Assembly (NCBI RefSeq): GCF_010731895.1
Contig: NZ_AP022596.1
Location: forward strand, 1,798,001 to 1,862,000
Direction of reading: 5' to 3'
DNA: 64,000 nucleotides
From: Mycolicibacterium helvum
GTDB lineage: Bacteria; Actinomycetota; Actinomycetes; Mycobacteriales; Mycobacteriaceae
Part shown: in pieces, positions 18,279 through 26,053 of the stretch
How positions within the stretch are numbered: position 1 is the first letter of the stretch
Layout: each line of letters starts with the position of its first letter
Made by a program: the position numbers and the translations under genes
The notes under the pieces: generated by a model
Databases searched by the model: none
What the model saw: the letters and a program-made list of their open reading frames with translations, nothing else
Told to the model about the DNA's origin: nothing

Positions 18279-19761
18279 CGGCGTACATCGCGACCAGCGC
18301 CTCGGCGCTGCGCACCGCCGCTCGGCATGCCCTGGTGGTGAACGGGTCGTTGAGTGGATGTTCCGACCTGCGGCGCCAGCGTTGCGCCGCAGCGAAGGCG
18401 GCGCGCGGCCCGTCGTCCAGCGCTTCTGGGGTCAGGCCCAGCCGGCTCGCGGGATCGGTCCCCGAACCGCCGATGATGCGACGCAGGGAAATCATCTCGT
18501 CTTCAGTCAAACTCGTTGGGCGCGAACGAAGCTGGCTGAGTAGCCGGAGTTCGGAGAACGCATGAGTGTCGGCGAGCAGCGGGTCGATGTCGGCGAGGAT
18601 GTAGGGCGTCGCGGTGATCGGATGCCGTTCGACGAACCGACGCAACGAGAGCAGCGCGGTATGCGCTTTGAGCAGTTCGGATCGCTGCGCGAACTGCTGG
18701 TCGATCACATCCCGCAGCGCGACCAGCCCGCTGCGCTCCAGTAGTTCGTCGGCCAGGCTGACGGAATCGCTTATCCCCGAACGGATTACGGCGATCGAAA
18801 TCCGAATGCCGAACATGCCGAACCGGTCCAGCAGCTGAGCCCGGGTGTGCGCGTCGACTGGCAGCGCGCTGTCCTCGCGGACAAAGCGATCCACACTGAG
18901 CATCGCCTTGTTCAACTCACCTGCGTCGACGGCCGCCAGCTTCTCCAATGCGGCGAATTCGCTTTGCCGCAGGGTGCGGGCGGTCAGCGCCAGCAGTCCC
19001 GAAACCGGAACCACCGCCTGGCAGATGCCGGTCCGGTCCAGTTCGCCGGTGAACCGCTGTGCGACGTCCTTGGCGGACAGCATCGCATCGAGACGACCCG
19101 CGCCGATCTCGTCGGCCCGCGAGGCCACCCCGATGACACCGAGCGCGCCGGATGACCCACCGACCAACTCGCCGATCTGCTTGAGCAACGCGATATCGGC
19201 AGCGTTGAGCGTGCGCAACAGGAACACCACCGCGTCGACCCGAGGCACTCCGTCCTCGGGCACCAGCAGGCGAAGCGTGCGTTCGGAGACATCCCGCGAC
19301 AGCGAGGACGTCCCGGGGGTGTCGATGATGGTGGCGTCGATCAGCTCGGCGGCCGGCCACTCGACATCAAGATCAATGATGTCGTTGGCGTCGAGGCGAC
19401 CGAAGTCGAAGGTCAGGCCGGCCCACCCGGATGAACCGCGGTCGATCGGCACGTTGGAGCGCCGCCCGCCGACATGGTTGGCGGTGACCTTCGGGGTCGG
19501 GCCGTTGCGAAACCACGTGACGATGCGGGTGGCCTCGGTGGCGTCCGTGGGCGCGATGTTCTCCCCGACCAGAGCATTGACCAGAGTGGACTTGCCGGCC
19601 TTGAGTGTGCCGGCCAGTGCGATGCGAATCGGCTGGTTGAGCCGGCCGGCGATGCGGTCCAGCTCGCCCCACACGTCGGGCCGTTCGCGGTAGGCGGGCT
19701 CACCCTGGTAGGCACGACGGGTGCCGCCCAGGATGGCGCGAACCTGATCGCTGGTGCTCAT
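18262..19761 (-). CDS. iniC: IniC, dynamin-like GTPase of the isoniazid-inducible cluster
   Basis: This 499-residue protein has a GTPase domain near the N-terminus. The P-loop is GTLKAGKST (51-59), G3 is DTPGT and the G4-like site is SRADE, followed by a helical C-terminal region. It matches mycobacterial IniC in length and position next to iniA. IniA and IniC are bacterial dynamin-family proteins induced by cell-wall inhibitors and linked to membrane or envelope maintenance and drug tolerance. Unusually, it is separated from iniA by 469 bases that contain an opposite-strand gene. The ATG at 19761 is the natural start. Confidence 0.88.
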   Translation of the reverse strand: MSTSDQVRAILGGTRRAYQGEPAYRERPDVWGELDRIAGRLNQPIRIALAGTLKAGKSTLVNALVGENIAPTDATEATRIVTWFRNGPTPKVTANHVGGRRSNVPIDRGSSGWAGLTFDFGRLDANDIIDLDVEWPAAELIDATIIDTPGTSSLSRDVSERTLRLLVPEDGVPRVDAVVFLLRTLNAADIALLKQIGELVGGSSGALGVIGVASRADEIGAGRLDAMLSAKDVAQRFTGELDRTGICQAVVPVSGLLALTARTLRQSEFAALEKLAAVDAGELNKAMLSVDRFVREDSALPVDAHTRAQLLDRFGMFGIRISIAVIRSGISDSVSLADELLERSGLVALRDVIDQQFAQRSELLKAHTALLSLRRFVERHPITATPYILADIDPLLADTHAFSELRLLSQLRSRPTSLTEDEMISLRRIIGGSGTDPASRLGLTPEALDDGPRAAFAAAQRWRRRSEHPLNDPFTTRACRAAVRSAEALVAMYAATDRR

Positions 19762-19818
19762 CGAACGACGAGTCTACGGTTCGGCAGGCCCAGCGCATCG
19801 CAGCTAGGATCAGCCGCC

Positions 19819-20259
19819 ATGCCCCAGCAGACGACGCCGTGGTATCGCTCCGCGGCCGCCACCTCGGCCGCGGGGCTGCTCGGGCTGGCGCTGGTCGCGA
19901 TTCTGGTCTATGCCGTGGTGACGATGTCGAGCAAGTGGAACACCTCCGAGACCGAGACCGTCCCACCTCCAGGCACGTATGTGCCCCAAGCACCCCACGT
20001 CGCGAAGACCACCTCGGGCTCAACGACAACCTCCTACCCCACCGTGCGCCTGTCCACCACCGATATCGGGCTGCCCGGTGAGAGCACAACCAGCGGCACG
20101 ACATCGCCGAGCGCGGAGTCCACGTCGGAGATCCCGCCGGCGGAACGGACGGCGCCGACCTTCCCCGGCACGTTCCCCACCCGCGTCACCAACCCGCCGG
20201 GACCCCGCACCACTCGGGCCGGCCCGCGACTCAACGAGACTCGGACGGCCTCGCCTTAG
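19819..20259 (+). CDS. Small single-pass membrane protein with PWYR motif (III), nested between iniA and iniC
   Basis: The protein has 146 residues from the ATG at 19819 (MPQQTTPWYRSAAATSAAG). The cytoplasmic part is only ~10 residues ending in T-P-W-Y-R-S. One membrane helix follows (LLGLALVAILVYAVVTM), then an outer Thr/Ser/Pro-rich tail of ~110 residues ending in RAGPRLNETRTASP. It lies antisense between iniA and iniC, and its last 29 bases overlap the end of iniA. Good codon usage and shared architecture with genes at 17079 and 17679 support a real gene. Confidence 0.6.
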   Translation: MPQQTTPWYRSAAATSAAGLLGLALVAILVYAVVTMSSKWNTSETETVPPPGTYVPQAPHVAKTTSGSTTTSYPTVRLSTTDIGLPGESTTSGTTSPSAESTSEIPPAERTAPTFPGTFPTRVTNPPGPRTTRAGPRLNETRTASP

Positions 20260-22090
20260 GCGATAGCGTTGTGGGAGAAAGTTTTTCGGCGTTGTCGATC
20301 ACCTGGTTGAGGATGTTGATCTGGCGCTCGAGTTCTCGGATCCGGTCGTTGCGCTCGGCCTCCTCCATCCGCGCGGCGGCGATGGTCGACTGCAGCGACT
20401 CATTGAGCGAGCGGGTGGTCTGGTTGGCGATCCCGCGGTAGTGGTCACGCAGCTGGCGCTGCACGTTCTTGAGCCGGTCGCGGGATTCCTTGGACACCAC
20501 GAACAGCACGTCGTCGACGAAGCGCCGCAGATTGGTCTTCGCTTCGTTGCGAACCCGCAGCATCCGGTTCTCCATGTCCTCCTTGTAGGCCTTGCGCCCC
20601 AGCAGCAGACCCGCGCCCAGCGACAGCGGGTTGAACATGCCCAGACCGGCCACCGAGGTGAGCATGCCGAACATCAGCACACCGCCGTAGGAGCCACGCA
20701 TGCTGGTAATCGCCTTGTGACCCTTGCCAATCGGCTTGGACTCCAGGCGCGCCAGCGATTTCAGCCGGCCCACGCCGGCACCCATCTCGGCCGCGTTCAC
20801 CTCCGGCATGTCGACAGCGTCCAGGCCGGCTTCGACGAATGTCCTGCCGACGTCGGCCGCCAGCGCCTCGGCCCGCTGATAGGCCCAGACGAAGTTGTCG
20901 CCGACGGCGTTGGCGACGGCGTCCTCCACCTCGGCGCCGATCTCGGCCCAGTGCTGGGTGGGGTCACAATCGTCGATGACACCCTCGATGTGCTGGGTGA
21001 TGGCCCTGAATCGGGCCCGCAGGTCATGCTCGACGTCGGCGGTCAGGTCGGCGATGCCGTCGTTGAGGACCTGCTGCCACAGCGCGGTCTGCTGCAGCGC
21101 GTCCTGGGCTTCGGCCTTGCGGCGTTCCAGGTCCTCGGTGAGCCGGCGGACCTGGTCCGGGTCGTTCAGTGCGGACAATTCGGAGTTCACCGACATGCTG
21201 AGATGTTCTGCGGCGGCACGGATTTCGGCGACCACATGGTCACGCACCAGATCGTTCTCCCGGGACAGCACCTTCCCGGAGAGAAAGGCGACGATCGCCG
21301 GGAAGTTCGACTCCTCATTGAGCTCGGAGTCGTTGAGCTCGATTGCGTGGCTGCGCAGCAACGACGATGCCGGGATCAGCGGCAGCGCGACGCCGGCCCG
21401 CTGCAGATGCGCGGTGTTGGCGGCGACGATCTCGCGCCAGGACGGGTACAGGTCGGTCTTGGTGGCCACGATCGCACCAGCCGGACAGATCTCGTGCGCC
21501 TGGCGGATGAACCGCATCTCCGGTTCGGTGAATTCCTGGCTGGTGTCGCTGATCATCAGCATCGCGTCGGCATCGGGCAACAACCCGAGGGTCGATGACA
21601 GATGCGGCTGGCCGTGACCGCCCACCCCGGGGGTGTCGATAAAGGTCAGGCCGCCCTTGAGCAGCGGGCTGGGTGCACCGACCTCGACCCGCAGAACTTC
21701 CCGACCCTGCGCCTGCGGGGCCCTGCGCAGATCGTGGCGGATATCGTCGATCGGGATATCGATCTCCTGCGGTGGCACACCTTCGCCCACCGAGACGATC
21801 AATCGAGCCGACGGTTGCTCGGCGTAACTGACCACGGTGACCAGGGCGGTGGTCTCGTCGTCACCGACGCGGGCCACCGGCATGTTGAGCAGCGAGTTGA
21901 GCAGCTGGCTCTTGCCCTGTTTGAGCTGACCGGCGATCACCACCCGAATCTGCGGGTCAGTGATGCGCTCCTTGGCGACGGCCAGCCGCGTCACCAGGTC
22001 ACCACGGTCATTCAGGTCGGCGATCGCGCTGGTGTGATCGATCAGCTCGACGATCACGTTGACCCGGCGCGGGTCCTGCGGTTGCGTCAC
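20231..22090 (-). CDS. iniA: IniA, dynamin-like GTPase
   Basis: The protein has 619 residues from the GTG at 22090, preceded by GGAGGG. The GTPase domain has P-loop GQLKQGKS (54-61), G3 DTPGVGGHG and G4 ATKTDLY. The central helices are long, and a paired hydrophobic region near residues 470-500 (GVLMFGMLTSVAGLGMF, then LSLGAGLLLG) is the membrane-inserting paddle of IniA/bacterial dynamin-like proteins. The protein ends in a coiled-coil-like segment. IniA is induced by isoniazid and ethambutol and supports survival under cell-wall stress. It follows iniB by 92 bases containing a strong stem-loop. Confidence 0.92.
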   Translation of the reverse strand: MTQPQDPRRVNVIVELIDHTSAIADLNDRGDLVTRLAVAKERITDPQIRVVIAGQLKQGKSQLLNSLLNMPVARVGDDETTALVTVVSYAEQPSARLIVSVGEGVPPQEIDIPIDDIRHDLRRAPQAQGREVLRVEVGAPSPLLKGGLTFIDTPGVGGHGQPHLSSTLGLLPDADAMLMISDTSQEFTEPEMRFIRQAHEICPAGAIVATKTDLYPSWREIVAANTAHLQRAGVALPLIPASSLLRSHAIELNDSELNEESNFPAIVAFLSGKVLSRENDLVRDHVVAEIRAAAEHLSMSVNSELSALNDPDQVRRLTEDLERRKAEAQDALQQTALWQQVLNDGIADLTADVEHDLRARFRAITQHIEGVIDDCDPTQHWAEIGAEVEDAVANAVGDNFVWAYQRAEALAADVGRTFVEAGLDAVDMPEVNAAEMGAGVGRLKSLARLESKPIGKGHKAITSMRGSYGGVLMFGMLTSVAGLGMFNPLSLGAGLLLGRKAYKEDMENRMLRVRNEAKTNLRRFVDDVLFVVSKESRDRLKNVQRQLRDHYRGIANQTTRSLNESLQSTIAAARMEEAERNDRIRELERQINILNQVIDNAEKLSPTTLSPKARPSESR

Positions 22091-22132
22091 ATGCCCTCCC
22101 AGTACTCGCGGTTACACCGTATGCGGCCGAAG

Positions 22133-22170
22133 CGGCGGGGACCTCCACAGATCGGAGGAGATCCCCGCCG
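22133..22170 (-). terminator. Stem-loop between iniB and iniA (attenuator or partial terminator)
   Basis: On the transcribed (minus) strand the arms CGGCGGGGA and TCCCCGCCG (22162-22170 against 22133-22141) pair perfectly. A second stem GGAGG/CCTCC sits inside around a small loop. There is no U-run after it, so it may be an RNA-processing or stability element or a leaky terminator that sets the iniB:iniA ratio. Confidence 0.6.
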
Positions 22171-22182
22171 TCGCCGGATTGC

Positions 22183-23151
22183 TCAGAAACCCAACAGGTG
22201 ATTGCCAGACGCCAGCGCCAGGTCGTGGCTGGCGTCGAGGTGGCTGTTGACCAGCGTGGTGTCGTGACTGGTATCCAGTGACGTGTGGCTGGATGAGCTG
22301 GATGAGTCGTGCGTCGAGCTGTCGTAGGTCTGCTGCGCCGAGTTGCCGGAGTGGTCGGTGACCGCGGTCGTGGTGTGGGTGTAGCTCGGCGAGCTGGTGT
22401 GGTTGCCAGTGTTGGTCGACGTCTGGCTGTCGATGATGGTGATACCGCCGCCACCGGCGTTGCCGCCCGAGGCGTGGCCGCCGCCGAGACCGATCAGGCT
22501 GCCGCCGGCGGACGCGCCGCCGCCGTTGCCGCCGCTGGCGTCGACGTTGTGGAGGACGGGGCCGCCGTTGTCCTTGATCACGGTGCTGCCGCCGGTGGCG
22601 GTGGTGCCGCTGTCGCTGACGTGGCTGTGCCCGACCGCGACGTTCGATCCGGTTCCGGCCAGCACGTCGCCGTTGTTGACGTCGTTGCCGTTGCCCAGCA
22701 CCGCGCCGTCGCCGCTGACGATGTCACCGTGGTTATTCCCGTCGACGACCACGCCGCCTCCCGTGGCGGTGTTCGTGGTCTTGTTGCCGAAGGTGATGTC
22801 ACCGAAACCGAGGTTGAACGCACCCTGCTGAGCGTTGGCGCCGGCGTCTTGGTGTGGGCTCAGCAGCGAGGTATCGGTCTGCGGAGCGAATGTCGGCGAC
22901 GGCGCGTAGGTCGGCTCGTAGGTCGGGGCGAATCCGTATTGGTTGGACACCGCCCGCTGCAGGCCGACGATCGGGTCGCCGCCGCCGAGCGCCAGACCGG
23001 GCACAGCGGTGGCCGCGACGGTCGAAACCTGGGCGGCCGTGACACCGGCGAACCCGGCGTCACGCACGGTCTGATCCGGTGCGGCGACGAACGCACGTGC
23101 GGCGTCCTCGTTGCGGAACAGGTCGAGGATCCAGTCGAGGAGAGTGAGCAT
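22183..23151 (-). CDS. iniB: IniB, glycine-rich isoniazid-inducible protein
   Basis: The protein has 322 residues from the ATG at 23151, with GAAAGG upstream on its strand; the 31-residue longer frame has an Arg-rich leader and was rejected. Residues 1-50 (MLTLLDWILDLFRNEDAARA) form the IniB N-terminal helical domain, also found in the next upstream gene. The remainder is Gly/Asn/Ser/Thr-rich with many short repeats. IniB is the first product of the cell-wall-stress-induced iniBAC operon; its biochemical role is not established. The M. tuberculosis version is longer (479 residues from memory), so the low-complexity tail is short here. Confidence 0.85.
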   Translation of the reverse strand: MLTLLDWILDLFRNEDAARAFVAAPDQTVRDAGFAGVTAAQVSTVAATAVPGLALGGGDPIVGLQRAVSNQYGFAPTYEPTYAPSPTFAPQTDTSLLSPHQDAGANAQQGAFNLGFGDITFGNKTTNTATGGGVVVDGNNHGDIVSGDGAVLGNGNDVNNGDVLAGTGSNVAVGHSHVSDSGTTATGGSTVIKDNGGPVLHNVDASGGNGGGASAGGSLIGLGGGHASGGNAGGGGITIIDSQTSTNTGNHTSSPSYTHTTTAVTDHSGNSAQQTYDSSTHDSSSSSSHTSLDTSHDTTLVNSHLDASHDLALASGNHLLGF

Positions 23152-23234
23152 GGTCGAGACCTTTCGGGAAGGTGCTCGCCGGCCTGTCCGGCGATCTGCA
23201 GACGACGTTATGGCCGTCGGCGTCAGCCGAAAAC

Positions 23235-23315
23235 GGGGTTGCAACCCCTCTTCACCGAGCCTCCACTAGGGCTCACCAGGGGTGCTCCCCTAGGGGATTA
23301 GGGGATCCCTAGGGG
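23235..23315 (-). promoter_or_regulatory. iniB upstream region: CCCCTA direct repeats and GGGGTTGCAACCCC palindrome
   Basis: On the minus strand, CCCCTAG or CCCCTAA elements end near 23308, 23298 and 23290, with weaker copies near 23276 and 23267. A perfect 14-base palindrome GGGGTTGCAACCCC lies at 23235-23248, between these repeats and the iniB start. Asymmetric direct repeats are the style of site used by MalT-family activators, and iniR, a MalT-like gene, is nearby. Assignment to IniR is inference. Confidence 0.55.
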
Positions 23316-23332
23316 CGCCCCTGGGCATGAAG

Positions 23333-23361
23333 AAACCCCACGTCACGTAGACGTGGGGTTT
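23333..23361 (-). terminator. Rho-independent terminator after the Rv0340-like gene
   Basis: Arms AAACCCCACGT (23333-23343) and ACGTGGGGTTT (23351-23361) pair perfectly around a 7-base loop, and the minus-strand transcript continues into a U-rich stretch. It lies 12 bases beyond the stop of the 23373-23918 gene, separating it from the iniB promoter. Confidence 0.75.
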
Positions 23362-23372
23362 CGTGGCGGAGA

Positions 23373-23918
23373 TCAGAACAGGTCGAAGCCGGGGTGGTCC
23401 GTGCCATGGCTGTCGTCGACGTGGGTGTGGTCCCAGGTGGTGTGATCCGCCCAATCCGTCCCGGCGTCGCTGCCCGCGTCATGCTCGAAACCGATATCGG
23501 TGACCTGCGCCGAAGTGTCCGGCAGCGACGCGTCGATCAGACCGGAATCAGCGCCGGGATCGGTGATCAGCGCCGGATCCACGCCGGAGTGCTGGGCAAC
23601 GTCGGTGATCACCGAGTGGACGTCGGCCACGGTTGTGGCGGGCAGGTGCGCATCGAAGGCGTCGAAGGCGGCCGTCGCGGCGCCGCTCGCCCACACGTTG
23701 CCGTCGCCGCCGGCACCGGAGCTGGAGCCGAACCCGCCCGCCGAGACCGGACCGGACAGTGAGTCGGCCACCATCGGAATCAGATTATTGACGTCAGCGC
23801 TGGTCACATCGGGCAGATGGGCGTCGGCGATGGCGCCGGCCGGGTCGGCGGCATACCGCGCGGCGGCGTCGGGATCCCGCACGAGCGACATCACGAAGTC
23901 GAGCAACGAGTTTGCCAT
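23373..23918 (-). CDS. IniB N-terminal domain-containing protein, Rv0340-like
   Basis: The protein has 181 residues from the ATG at 23918, with GGAGGG about 10 bases upstream. The first 50 residues (MANSLLDFVMSLVRDPDAAA) share the IniB N-terminal helical pattern: hydrophobic start, R-[DN]-[PE]-D-A-A, then DVTSADVNNLIP. The rest is Asp/Ala/Gly-rich, acidic and without a recognisable fold, ending in many Asp/His residues. Length and place between iniR and iniB match M. tuberculosis Rv0340. It probably acts with the ini proteins; the role is unknown. Confidence 0.75.
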   Translation of the reverse strand: MANSLLDFVMSLVRDPDAAARYAADPAGAIADAHLPDVTSADVNNLIPMVADSLSGPVSAGGFGSSSGAGGDGNVWASGAATAAFDAFDAHLPATTVADVHSVITDVAQHSGVDPALITDPGADSGLIDASLPDTSAQVTDIGFEHDAGSDAGTDWADHTTWDHTHVDDSHGTDHPGFDLF

Positions 23919-24035
23919 GGAACGTCTTCCCTCCTACCGCCGATAGTCACAGTGGAATTCCAGCTGCTGCCCAGAATGCTATCCGGCAGCAGGTCAGCCG
24001 TGATCGGTGTCGAAGCCACCCGATGCGCGGCGGCA

Positions 24036-24075
24036 TTAGGGGGTGTGACCTTAGGGGTTCCGGCGACGTTAGGGG
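24036..24075 (-). promoter_or_regulatory. Triple CCCCTAA direct repeat in the Rv0340-like/Hsp70-like divergent promoter
   Basis: TTAGGGG occurs three times on the plus strand (24036-24042, 24051-24057, 24069-24075), i.e. CCCCTAA on the minus strand, at 15- and 18-base steps. The same motif is upstream of iniB. It lies in the 224-base region between the divergent 23918 and 24143 genes, so one regulator could control both. Confidence 0.55.
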
Positions 24076-24142
24076 ATCGCTGCCGGGTTTTGGCATGGGC
24101 AGCACTTAAGGTGAAGACAGCCACCGACGCGGCGGCGAAGGG

Positions 24143-26047
24143 ATGTGCGAATTGAGCGAATCGCTGGGTTTGTCGATCGGCGCCACCAACCTGGGGGCAG
24201 CGCGCCCGGGCCGGCAGCCGGTGACCCGCCGGTCGGTGCTCACCTTGTGGGCCAATCGGCCCGCCGAGGTCGGGGTCCCTTCCCAAAATCCGGAGTTGAC
24301 CAGCCCCAACCTCACCGAGGCCGGCCAGGTGTTCCGCGGGTTCGTCGAGCGGGTGGGCGATCCGGTGCCGTTGGTGGCCGCCGACGGGTCGTCGCATCGC
24401 AGCGATGACCTGATCGCCGAGGCGCTCGAGGCGATGGTCCGCGCGACGGATGACGGCTCGCCCCCGTCCACCCTTGTGGTCGCGGTCCCGGCGTACTGGG
24501 GTCCGGGAGCGGTCGGATCGCTACGCGGGGCGCTGCGCACCAGGCCCACCCTGTCACCCAACGGCGTGCCCCCGACGCTGATCTCCGATTCGGCGGCCGC
24601 GCTGGCCGCCCTGAAGGCCGACCCCGGACTGCCCGACCGCGGAGTGGTCGCGCTGTGCGACTTCGGCGGCAGTGGCGCCAACATCACCCTCGCCGACGCG
24701 GGTGCCAACCTCCAGCAGATCGGCGAAACGGTGCGTTTCGCCGAGTTCTCCGGCGACCAGATCGACCAGGCGCTGCTGACGCACGTGCTCGCCGGCACCC
24801 GCGATGCCGCCAACATCGACCCGGCGAGCACCAATGCCGTCGGCGCGCTGACCCGGTTACGTGACGAATGCCGGCAGGCCAAGGAGCGGCTGTCCTCGGA
24901 GACCGCGACGGTGGTGCCGGTCGATCTGCCCGGATTCCGCTCCGACATCCGAGTCACCCGACCGGAATTGGAAGCCCTGATCGCCGAGCCGCTCGCGGGA
25001 TTCCTCGATGCGCTCGGAGACGCGCTGGAACGCAACAGGATTCCCGCGGTCAATCTGTCCGCGGTCGCCACGGTCGGCGGCGGGGCGGCGATACCGCTTC
25101 TCACCCAACGACTTTCCGAAGAGCTGCGGGTTCCCGTGGTCACCACGCCGCTGGCCGGACTCAACGCGGCGATCGGCGCCGCGGTGATCGCCGCGAGCGG
25201 TGGCGCACCGGATGCGCCGACGGGCATGGCGGTGGCCGCCGCCGACGCACCGACAGGACTTGCCCCGACTGCATGGGCAGCGGGGACCGCCGGGGCCGCC
25301 GCCACAGAGTCAGCGACCGACGGTTCGCCGTCGGCGACATTCCGTGCGCTGGCATGGTCGCAGGACGACGCGCCCGGCTCCGAGCCGGTGCCGTATTCGG
25401 GCGAGGACTACACGTTCGACTATGCCCAGCAGGCGCAGGGCGCCACCGGCCAACGCCCGATGATCGAGTTCGAACCTGAGGACGCCGAGCCTGCAGTGGT
25501 GGACGCGCCGGTGCCGTGGTACCGCCGCCCACCGCTGCTGTTCGGCATCGCCGCGGTTCTCGCCTCGGTAGCAGTTGGCGGGCTGGCGATCACGCTGACC
25601 AGTTCCGACAGCACGCCCACCACGACGACCACCCGGGTGACGAAGCCCGGTGAGCAGCCCGCGGACGCGCCGGCCACGAGTGTCGTTCCGCCGCAGACGG
25701 TTACGGTTACCGGCTCGGACGGAAACCCGACTGAGTCGACGATCCCGGCGACCACCACCGTCGTGCCGACGACCACCACGACCACGCCCAGCACAACGAC
25801 CACGACCACCACCCCGTCGACAACGACGACAACAACCACGACCACGACAACCACCACGACGACCACGACGCCTCCCACGACGACGACCACCACAACGCCA
25901 CCACCGACGACAACCACCACGCAGCCGCCAACGACAACGACAACGGCCGCCCCGCCGACTACCACGGTCGCGCCACCGACGACCACGGTCGCCCCGCCGA
26001 CGACGCACGAGGTCCTCACCGGCGTCACATCGCCACCGGCGAACTAG
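24143..26047 (+). CDS. Degenerate Hsp70/actin-fold ATPase-like membrane protein with PWYR motif and Thr-rich tail
   Basis: The protein has 634 residues from the ATG at 24143; the SD-like GAAGGG abuts this ATG, so a TTG at 24152 (LSESLGLSIGATN) may be the true start. Residues ~8-360 follow the Hsp70 ATPase fold: LGLSIGATN (phosphate 1), VALCDFGGSGANI (phosphate 2) and VATVGGGAAIPLLTQRL (adenosine site). No Hsp70 substrate-binding domain follows. After an Ala/Pro linker comes VPWYRRPPLLFGI, one membrane helix, and ~150 outside residues that are mostly Thr-Thr-Thr with Pro. It probably forms a transcription unit with iniR 6 bases downstream. The function is unknown; a sensor or scaffold for envelope stress is a hypothesis. 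Confidence 0.7.
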   Translation: MCELSESLGLSIGATNLGAARPGRQPVTRRSVLTLWANRPAEVGVPSQNPELTSPNLTEAGQVFRGFVERVGDPVPLVAADGSSHRSDDLIAEALEAMVRATDDGSPPSTLVVAVPAYWGPGAVGSLRGALRTRPTLSPNGVPPTLISDSAAALAALKADPGLPDRGVVALCDFGGSGANITLADAGANLQQIGETVRFAEFSGDQIDQALLTHVLAGTRDAANIDPASTNAVGALTRLRDECRQAKERLSSETATVVPVDLPGFRSDIRVTRPELEALIAEPLAGFLDALGDALERNRIPAVNLSAVATVGGGAAIPLLTQRLSEELRVPVVTTPLAGLNAAIGAAVIAASGGAPDAPTGMAVAAADAPTGLAPTAWAAGTAGAAATESATDGSPSATFRALAWSQDDAPGSEPVPYSGEDYTFDYAQQAQGATGQRPMIEFEPEDAEPAVVDAPVPWYRRPPLLFGIAAVLASVAVGGLAITLTSSDSTPTTTTTRVTKPGEQPADAPATSVVPPQTVTVTGSDGNPTESTIPATTTVVPTTTTTTPSTTTTTTTPSTTTTTTTTTTTTTTTTTPPTTTTTTTPPPTTTTTQPPTTTTTAAPPTTTVAPPTTTVAPPTTHEVLTGVTSPPAN

Positions 26048-26053
26048 CCGATA

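Noticed and set aside
22309..23301. 330-codon plus-strand frame antisense to iniB
   Set aside because: High-GC shadow of the repetitive iniB sequence, without ribosome site; iniB on the minus strand has clear homology.
25735..25960. Thr-codon repeat tract considered as a CRISPR-like or microsatellite array
   Set aside because: It is in frame within a protein-coding gene, units are 3 bases with synonymous variation, and there are no spacers.
25420..26028. Valine/glycine-rich minus-strand frame opposite the poly-Thr tract
   Set aside because: It is the antisense shadow of ACC/ACG codons in the Hsp70-like gene; no start context or complexity.
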